The translations under genes and the position numbers were made by a program. Below the pieces are notes generated by a model. That model did not search any database and was not told the DNA's origin. It saw nothing but the letters and a program-made list of their open reading frames with translations. Below are positions 16,979-21,994 of a DNA stretch of 21,994 nt, piece after piece. The stretch's first letter is position 1. Every line of letters starts with the position of its first letter. The stretch comes from Zoogloeaceae bacterium (lineage in GTDB: Bacteria > Pseudomonadota > Gammaproteobacteria > Burkholderiales > Rhodocyclaceae), in assembly GCA_031278735.1 (NCBI GenBank), contig JAITJU010000314.1, positions 1 through 21,994 of the forward strand. The letters run 5' to 3'.

Positions 16979-17781
16979 GGCGCACGGTTTTTTTTGTTTC
17001 GGACAGCACGGGCATTACCGTCGAGACGCTGGGGCACAGTTTGCTGTCGCAGTTCGAGGGAGTGGATTTCACGCTGGTGCGGCGTCCCTTCATTGATTCC
17101 GAGGAGGAGGCGCGTGAGGTGGTGGCGCAGATCGCGGCTTCCGCCCGGTCGGAAGGCGCGCGTCCCATTGTGTTTACCACGCTGGTTGCGCCGCGTCTGG
17201 CGAAAATCGTGCATCTGGCGGACGCTTTCATCGTTTCCTGCTTCGAGACTTTTCTGGCGCCGCTGGAAAGCGAGCTGGGCGTCTCCTCCAATCACGCGAT
17301 TGGGCGCACGCACGGCGCCATTGACAGTTCCGACTACAAAAAGCGCATCGAGGCCATCAACTACACGATGGCGCATGACGACGGCGTTACGGATCGCAAT
17401 CTGGCGGAGGCGGATGTGGTGCTGGTGGGCGTTTCCCGCTGCGGCAAAACGCCGACTTCGCTTTATCTGGCCATGCAGTTCGGCCTGAAGGCCGCCAATT
17501 TTCCCCTGATCCCGGAAGATTTTGAGCGCGGTCAATTGCCGAGCTGCCTGCAAAAAATCCGCCGCAAGCTTTTTGGCCTGACCATCCTGCCGGAGCGCCT
17601 GGCGCAGATTCGCGCCGAACGCCGTCCCAACAGCCGCTACGCCAGTCTGGAAAACTGCCGCGACGAAGTGGACGCCGCCGAAAGAATGATGCGCCGCGAA
17701 GGCATTCAATGGCTGGATTCTTCCCGCAAATCCATCGAGGAAATCGCCGCCACCGTCCTGCAAACATTGCAGATCAGATGA
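16975..17781 (+). CDS. ppsR: PEP synthase regulatory protein (kinase/pyrophosphorylase)
   Basis: A 268-residue DUF299-family protein. It controls phosphoenolpyruvate synthase by ADP-dependent phosphorylation of a threonine and by phosphate-dependent dephosphorylation. Family marks are 'VFFVSDSTGITVETLG' at the N-terminus, the P-loop 'GVSRCGKTPTSLYLA' at 152-166 and 'NFPLIPEDFERGQLP', then 'ERRPNSRYASLENCRDEVDA'. The plant-type paralogue that regulates PPDK shares the fold, but the betaproteobacterial context favours PpsR. In many relatives ppsR lies beside ppsA; here it is instead coupled by ATGA to the M48 peptidase gene, and no ppsA is in the window. The TGA stop is the first part of a heptamer array (17780-17807), with a short hairpin after it. 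Confidence 0.95.
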   Translation: MRRTVFFVSDSTGITVETLGHSLLSQFEGVDFTLVRRPFIDSEEEAREVVAQIAASARSEGARPIVFTTLVAPRLAKIVHLADAFIVSCFETFLAPLESELGVSSNHAIGRTHGAIDSSDYKKRIEAINYTMAHDDGVTDRNLAEADVVLVGVSRCGKTPTSLYLAMQFGLKAANFPLIPEDFERGQLPSCLQKIRRKLFGLTILPERLAQIRAERRPNSRYASLENCRDEVDAAERMMRREGIQWLDSSRKSIEEIAATVLQTLQIR

Positions 17782-17807
17782 CAGAGGACTGAGGACAGAA
17801 GACAGAG
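17780..17807 (+). repeat. GACNGAR heptamer array, four units, plus orientation
   Basis: Four perfect units GACAGAG, GACTGAG, GACAGAA, GACAGAG run without interruption; the first shares GA with the ppsR TGA stop. It is complementary in orientation to the array at 17914-18004; in one register (against 17975-18002) 24 of 28 bases can pair. Confidence 0.9.
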
Positions 17808-17825
17808 CGCGCTTAGGCGCGCTTT
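17806..17825 (+). terminator. Short hairpin after ppsR, possible terminator
   Basis: AGCGCGC (17806-17812) pairs with GCGCGCT (17817-17823) around loop TTAG, followed by TT only. The stem is strong but the T-run is short, so termination is uncertain. It lies between facing heptamer arrays at the convergent ppsR/acyltransferase junction. Confidence 0.45.
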
Positions 17826-17846
17826 GTGGTCTGTGGTCTGTGAGCA
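17826..17846 (+). repeat. GTGGTCT heptamer doublet, a second repeat type
   Basis: GTGGTCT (17826), GTGGTCT (17833), GTGAGCA (17840) keep the 7-base period in the spacer between the two GACNGAR arrays, with a different sequence. Confidence 0.5.
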
Positions 17847-17883
17847 GTGGCGACGTGGGGCACGGCGGTTCTTTCTGATTCCT

Positions 17884-17911
17884 GACTACGGACAGCAAAG
17901 GCCGAAGGCCG
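17884..17911 (+). repeat. Degenerate heptamer units in the spacer
   Basis: GACTACG, GACAGCA, AAGGCCG, AAGGCCG follow in exact 7-base steps and run almost straight into the minus-orientation array at 17914. Confidence 0.45.
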
Positions 17912-17913
17912 CT

Positions 17914-18004
17914 CAGTCTTCAGTCCTCAGTCTTCCGTCTTCCGTCTTCCGTCTTCCGTCCTCAGTCCTCAGTCCTCTGTCTTCAGTCCTCTGTCTTCAG
18001 TCCT
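17914..18004 (-). repeat. GACNGAR heptamer array, 13 units, minus orientation
   Basis: Thirteen uninterrupted units of plus-strand form CNGTCYT (for example CAGTCTT, CCGTCTT, CTGTCTT, CAGTCCT), 91 bases in all. The stop codon (17983-17985) and last codons of the acyltransferase gene lie within it, so the array has provided the protein's C-terminal residues GLKTED. Confidence 0.95.
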
Positions 18005-20019
18005 CCGATCCCCATCGCCTCCAGAATGAGCGGGGCGACGCGCGACGCGCCGTTGATGTTCAAGTGGTCGTCGTCGATGTAGAGCAGTTGTCCGTCGCGG
18101 TAGCCGGAGCATTCCTTCTTGTCGCAGAACAGGGGTTCGGGGTCGATGATAATCAGATCGTCATGACGCGCCTTGATTTCGGCGACCAGTTCACGGTAGC
18201 GGCGCATGCGTTCCTGATACACGGGGTAGGGTACCCGGCATCCTTTTGCGCGGGTCAGGGTGAGCGGGCGCGTCAGGCAATCCTGCGGCGGCACGCCCAG
18301 TTCCGGCACCTGAAGCAGATAGGCGATTTGGACGCCGCGCGCTTTCCATCTCGATACCGTTTTTTCCAGTCCTTTCCGGAACAGATGTTCAAGCACATCA
18401 TCATTGCCCTCGCGCGGGATGATGACGGGATTTTCCCAGTATCCTTCAGGTTCATCGGGGCCAAATCCCTCGTTTGTCAGATAAACCGGCCCGCGTGAAG
18501 CGATGAGAACATGTGTGATGCGCGGCATTTCCGGGACGTTGAAAAGATTGTCGATTGATTTTGCGCACAGTTCTTTTTCCTCGCGGTTTTTGCCTCCGAT
18601 GACGCCATCCAGAGGCGGGCAGCTGTCATTTGCCAGCATGATCGTGGCGTAGCCGTGTTGGGAGGCGAGTTCGGCAACGCCAGTAAATAGCATGGCGACA
18701 TGGGAGTCGCCGATCAATGCCAGCATGGGGCCGCCGCTATCCCGAAGCCTGCAATGATACGGGGCGTCGTTCTTGGGAAATTTTTCCAGGCAGGAAGCCT
18801 CCGGTGGCGGGAACACCTGCTCGCCGCCGCGGGCGTGGGTCGGCAAGTGCGCGGGTTGCGCCGCGCGTTCCGACAGATCGAAATGGACGATGCCGCAGGA
18901 AGCCAGGAACAGGGCGCTCATGGCGACGCACAGCGCGGGCAGGGCGAATCTTCTTTTTGGGGAAGCGGTACTGGCGCGGCGTATTGGCTGTTCGATGAAG
19001 CGCCAGGTGAGCGCCGCCAGCAGAACCGCCAGCAACGCACCCGCCCACAATGCTTCCCGGGCCGGCGAGCCGGATTCCATGATGCGGATGCAGGAAAGTA
19101 TCGGCCAATGCCACAGATAGAGCGGGTAGCTGACAAGGCCGATCCAGACCAGCGGCTTCAGCGCGAGCAGACGATTTGCCAGGCAATTTTCGCGGCAGGC
19201 GATGAGGAGCGCCGCGCCGAGAACAGGAATGAGCGTCATCCATCCGGGGTAAGCGATGTTCCATTTGTGGAGCCACATGCCGACGCAGAGGGCGGCCAGT
19301 CCCACGAGGGAGAGGGCGGGCGCGAACCGGGCGAGCGTTACCCCCACCCCAGAATATGCCGTTGCCGTAGACGTATGAAGGCGAGCCAGCGCCGCGCCCA
19401 GCAGCAACTCCCAGACGCGGCCAAACGGATGGAAGTAGAGGGCGTTGTCGCCCTGTTTTCCCATGTAGAGGGTGAATAGCCAGGAAGCGGTCAGGAAAAA
19501 GGCGATGGGAACGAGGACGGCTTTCATGGCGTTTCGTTTCTGCGTTCGCCAGGTCAGGAAGAGGACGAGGGGCCAGGCGAGATAGAACTGTTCCTCGACG
19601 GAAAGCGACCAGAGGTGCATCAGGGGCTTGGCGTAGGAAGCGGCATCGAAGTAGCCCATTTCTCCCATGAGCCGGAAGTTTTCCAGAAAGGCTATCGACC
19701 AGAAGGCGTGGCGGCTCAATTGCGCGTATTCGTGGGCGAAGAGGGCAAAGGCGCCGAAGATCAGCGTGGCCGACAAAACGGTGAGGAGCGCCGGGAAAAG
19801 CCGCCGGACGCGGCGGGCGTAGAAGCGGGAAAAACGGAAGGAGCCGTTTTGAAGCTCGCCGAGAATGATCCGCGAAATCAGGTAGCCGGAAATGACGAAA
19901 AAGACATCCACGCCCAGAAATCCGCCCGGCAGCAGGGAAGGCGAGACGTGGTGAATGACGACCGCGAGCACCGCGATGGCGCGCAGGCCGTCGATGTCGG
20001 GGCGGTAGTTTTCGGTCAT
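17983..20019 (-). CDS. OafA-type membrane acyltransferase with C-terminal SGNH domain
   Basis: A 678-residue protein. Residues 1 to about 350 are an acyltransferase-3 domain with about ten membrane segments; the family's opening 'DIDGLRAIAVLAVVIHH' (8-24) with R13 and H23/H24 is present, as are 'GFLGVDVFFVISGYLI' and 'FYARRVRRLFPAL'. A further membrane segment (about 359-378) leads to a periplasmic SGNH domain: GDSH at 437-440 with nucleophile S439, and D649/H652 in 'YIDDDHLN'. Such fusions O-acetylate surface glycans (O-antigen, exopolysaccharide, peptidoglycan). The last residues and stop come from a heptamer array. No purine-rich ribosome-binding site precedes the ATG at 20019; the leader there is pyrimidine-rich. 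The upstream gene is a GT-C glycosyltransferase, suggesting a joint role. The glycan is unknown. Confidence 0.93.
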   Translation of the reverse strand: MTENYRPDIDGLRAIAVLAVVIHHVSPSLLPGGFLGVDVFFVISGYLISRIILGELQNGSFRFSRFYARRVRRLFPALLTVLSATLIFGAFALFAHEYAQLSRHAFWSIAFLENFRLMGEMGYFDAASYAKPLMHLWSLSVEEQFYLAWPLVLFLTWRTQKRNAMKAVLVPIAFFLTASWLFTLYMGKQGDNALYFHPFGRVWELLLGAALARLHTSTATAYSGVGVTLARFAPALSLVGLAALCVGMWLHKWNIAYPGWMTLIPVLGAALLIACRENCLANRLLALKPLVWIGLVSYPLYLWHWPILSCIRIMESGSPAREALWAGALLAVLLAALTWRFIEQPIRRASTASPKRRFALPALCVAMSALFLASCGIVHFDLSERAAQPAHLPTHARGGEQVFPPPEASCLEKFPKNDAPYHCRLRDSGGPMLALIGDSHVAMLFTGVAELASQHGYATIMLANDSCPPLDGVIGGKNREEKELCAKSIDNLFNVPEMPRITHVLIASRGPVYLTNEGFGPDEPEGYWENPVIIPREGNDDVLEHLFRKGLEKTVSRWKARGVQIAYLLQVPELGVPPQDCLTRPLTLTRAKGCRVPYPVYQERMRRYRELVAEIKARHDDLIIIDPEPLFCDKKECSGYRDGQLLYIDDDHLNINGASRVAPLILEAMGIGGLKTED

Positions 20020-20049
20020 GCGGAAAGGATTGGAGGATGGATTGGTCGC

Positions 20050-20067
20050 CGGGCGCGAAAGCGCCCG
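20050..20067. other. Hairpin between the glycosyltransferase and acyltransferase genes
   Basis: CGGGCGC (20050-20056) pairs with GCGCCCG (20061-20067) around a GAAA tetraloop (plus strand). No T-run follows on either strand, so it is not a classical terminator; it may pause or stabilise the transcript. It lies beside the heptamer array at 20075. Confidence 0.5.
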
Positions 20068-20073
20068 CGAATA

Positions 20074-21994
20074 TTACCGTCTTCCATTCTCCGTCCCTTG
20101 TCCTTCGTTCGCTGTCTCCAGATCCCTGAATTCCGGCAACTGGAAAATGCTGTCGCAGATGGGGGGTGCCTGTTCCCCGTCATCCGCCTGGCAGTAGTCC
20201 TCCAATTGGGTTTTCAGCGCCGCGTAGATGGCCGCCTTGCTGTAGTTATGGCGCGCCGCCAGACTGTCGGCAAGCGCCCTGGCGGGATTGAAGAGGCCAA
20301 GGCCGTACAGGTAAACGGTTTTCATGAAGTCAAAGGCCATCATGCCTTTGGTTTTCAGGTTTTTCTTGTCTTCAATGTACCAGCGGGCGGTCTCGTTCGA
20401 CTGGAGCGCCGCCGCCGGGTTTTTGTGGAAGAGGAAGGTGGCGATCGCGAGCATGGCGTGATAGCTGCTCATTTTATGGAGTTCCCGCTTGGAGAGCGCC
20501 GCGCGTTTGAGAAGCGCGTCTGGTTGCTGGTGGAGATCGAAAAGCGGCCCGGTTTGTTTCTTGATCTGGACAAGATGGGTGAGCGCCTCCCTGTCGCCCG
20601 CTTTCAGCAAGGCGCCGACCAGAAGCAGATATTCGTCGTCGTGCAGAAAGCCGCCTTTCATGTCCATGAGGTATTTGGCGGCTTTTTTTGCCGTTTCCGG
20701 GCCGATCTGGCACATGGCGTTGAGATAGGAGTGGCGAACATAGCGGTCGTCTATATAGCGGTCGTCTAGCGTCTGCTGCAATGACCAGGTCCACAGCGTC
20801 AAGTTGTTTTGCCAGATCGGGATGGTCGTATGCGTCGTCCAGACCAGCATCAGGAACCATGCCGCCAGCGCGGCCAGCGCGATCTGGCGCGGGGAAAACA
20901 CATTCATGGCGGCGGCGAGTTTTTGCAGGGGGGCGGCGGCAAAGACGGCTTCCCAGCGGACGAGCGCCGCCGCCATCGCCCAGAAGGCCAGCGGCGTGGT
21001 CAGAAAACGCTCGTTTCCCAGGTTGTCGCCGATGGGGATGGGGAGAATGTGCAGCACCAGGAACAGATAGCAGATTCCGGCGATGAACAGCCAGGCGGCG
21101 GCGGAGCGGCGGGCGAGCGCGTAGAGGGCCAGCGCGGCCAGCGCGGCCAGGGTGAGAAGATTGCCGATGATGTCGCTTGCGCTCCCCGGCGACACCAGGA
21201 GGTTGATGGGGTGCATCTGCGACATGCTGGCGAAGGGAAAGAGCGCCTGATGGAAATAGAACTTCAGGGCTTCCAGCGCCAGAATGGCGGTTTCAAAGCC
21301 CGTTTTGCCGTTCGCGTTCATGTATTCCACATAGGATTCTTCCTCGATCATGAGGCGCAGGGTGACATAGAGCGCAAGGGCGACCAGAAAGGCGGCCAGA
21401 ATCCGGGCGTTCTGGCGCAGGCAGCGCGGGAAATCGTCGGCGGCAAGCGGCGATTCCGCCGCGCGGAGCGCCAGCCACAGGCAGAGTATGGCGGGCAGCA
21501 GCAGGACGCCGATTTCCTTGCAGAGCATGGCCAGAAAGGCCAGAAGACCAAACCCGATGACGCGGCCATAACCGGGGCGGCGGCTCAGATATATCCGCGT
21601 CGCGCCGAGGATGAAGGTGGTCGCCAGTACGTCGAAACGCCCGGAAATCCATACCGTCGATTCCACCATGACCGGATGCGCCGCGTAGAGGAGGGCGGCG
21701 CAGAAGGCGCGCCATGACGCGCGCGGGCTGCCCAGGTTTTCCGCCAGGCGGCGGCAGACGGAAAAGACGAGGAGGATGTTCGCGAGGAAGAGCGCCAGAT
21801 TCACCGCGTGGGAAAATCCCGGTTGGTTGCCCGCCAGCAGCGCGTCCATGAAAAACGTGAATACCACCAGCGGACGAAAGTAGCTGAAGCCTTCCAGAAA
21901 GGGCTGGGTAATGGCGGAAATATCCAGCGTGCGCAACATTGGGGAAATGGTTTGCCGGAAAATGGTCACATCATCCCAGAGGTAGTTGTAGCCC
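20074..21994 (-). CDS. GT-C type membrane glycosyltransferase with helical C-terminal domain, 5' end cut
   Basis: The frame is open through the right edge, so the N-terminus is missing; 639 codons are visible. A GTG at 21969 could be mistaken for a start, but the preceding in-frame residues GYNYLWDD, with a WDD acidic motif, match the first luminal loop of polyprenol-phosphate-sugar glycosyltransferases (PMT/TMTC-like). Further marks are 'YFRPLVVFTFFMDALL', 'HAVNLALFLANILL', 'AAHPVMVESTVWISGRFDVL' and about ten membrane segments up to residue 380 of the visible part. The rest is soluble and helical, possibly TPR-like. The substrate is probably a lipid-linked sugar, the acceptor a protein or glycan; neither is readable. 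A 15-base tandem duplication gives DDRYIDDRY near the middle. A heptamer array forms the C-terminus. It is followed by the SGNH acyltransferase gene. Confidence 0.8.
   Translation of the reverse strand, partial: GYNYLWDDVTIFRQTISPMLRTLDISAITQPFLEGFSYFRPLVVFTFFMDALLAGNQPGFSHAVNLALFLANILLVFSVCRRLAENLGSPRASWRAFCAALLYAAHPVMVESTVWISGRFDVLATTFILGATRIYLSRRPGYGRVIGFGLLAFLAMLCKEIGVLLLPAILCLWLALRAAESPLAADDFPRCLRQNARILAAFLVALALYVTLRLMIEEESYVEYMNANGKTGFETAILALEALKFYFHQALFPFASMSQMHPINLLVSPGSASDIIGNLLTLAALAALALYALARRSAAAWLFIAGICYLFLVLHILPIPIGDNLGNERFLTTPLAFWAMAAALVRWEAVFAAAPLQKLAAAMNVFSPRQIALAALAAWFLMLVWTTHTTIPIWQNNLTLWTWSLQQTLDDRYIDDRYVRHSYLNAMCQIGPETAKKAAKYLMDMKGGFLHDDEYLLLVGALLKAGDREALTHLVQIKKQTGPLFDLHQQPDALLKRAALSKRELHKMSSYHAMLAIATFLFHKNPAAALQSNETARWYIEDKKNLKTKGMMAFDFMKTVYLYGLGLFNPARALADSLAARHNYSKAAIYAALKTQLEDYCQADDGEQAPPICDSIFQLPEFRDLETANEGQGTENGRR
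20075..20116 (-). repeat. Degenerate GACNGAR heptamer array forming the 3' end of the glycosyltransferase gene
   Basis: Read on the minus strand from 20116: GACAGCG, AACGAAG, GACAAGG, GACGGAG, AATGGAA, GACGGTA, six units in exact 7-base steps. They encode the last 14 residues or so (ETANEGQGTENGRR) and part of the TAA stop. Confidence 0.65.
20741..20770. repeat. 15-base tandem duplication inside the glycosyltransferase gene
   Basis: TAGCGGTCGTCTATA and TAGCGGTCGTCTAGC are adjacent, 13 of 15 bases identical. The duplication is in frame and gives DDRYIDDRY in the protein just after the last membrane segment. Confidence 0.75.

Noticed and set aside
17782..17982. A tRNA or small protein gene in the ppsR/acyltransferase gap.
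   Set aside because: No cloverleaf arms or T-arm consensus were seen, and the region is built mainly of heptamer units; the plus-strand frame through it reads mostly repeat.
17780..18004. A CRISPR array, considered because of the regular repeats.
   Set aside because: The units are 7 bases long and contiguous, with no unique spacers and no cas genes.

Overview
The window looks like chromosomal DNA from a GC-rich Gram-negative bacterium, most likely a betaproteobacterium. This rests on recognisable gene families (MutS, HpnE, MltB, Sbp, MoxR/DUF58/TgpA, fused MaeB-Pta, PpsR) and on compact GC-ending codon use; no rRNA or tRNA gene allows a firmer placement. I see no insertion sequence, CRISPR array, tRNA or integrase. 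Coding density is high and no gene-free stretch exceeds about 260 bases.

Layout, left to right. (1) 1-347, minus: the 5' part of an AAA-ATPase-like (DUF1703-type) gene that runs off the left edge, preceded by a perfect TATAAT box and a heptamer-repeat tract. (2) 555-5578, minus: mltB, hpnE, mutS in a tight row (gaps of 9 and 32 bases). (3) 5836-6843, plus: a lone sulfate-binding protein gene sbp, whose terminator hairpin lies inside the 3' end of the convergent gene. (4) 6831-10750, minus: moxR, DUF58, tgpA, a classic three-gene set; DUF58 and tgpA overlap by ATGA. (5) 10938-11870, minus: a DHH-family phosphoesterase. (6) 11948-14221, minus: maeB (malic enzyme fused to a phosphotransacetylase-like domain) with a good sigma70-type promoter. 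(7) 14462-17781, plus: lemA, an M48 metallopeptidase with a long TerB-like C-terminal extension, and ppsR, the last two overlapping by ATGA. (8) 17983-21994, minus: an OafA-type acyltransferase with an SGNH domain and, upstream of it, a GT-C type membrane glycosyltransferase cut by the right edge; together they look like a surface-glycan module.

The most unusual feature is a family of 7-base repeats, consensus GACNGAR. They occur as arrays in four intergenic regions (392-438, 10790-10935, 17780-18004, 20075-20116). In two regions clearly, and perhaps a third, arrays of opposite orientation face each other across a hairpin. On the coding strand the arrays sit at the 3' ends of genes; in the acyltransferase and glycosyltransferase genes they form the last codons and the stop codon. 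I did not recognise a complete new enzymatic or defence system. The repeat family, the M48-TerB/PpsR coupling and the cut-off AAA-ATPase gene are the best leads.

Functionally, the pieces are envelope maintenance (MltB, LemA/M48, TgpA set), hopanoid/squalene synthesis (HpnE), mismatch repair (MutS), sulfate uptake (Sbp), the pyruvate/PEP node (MaeB, PpsR) and glycan modification.
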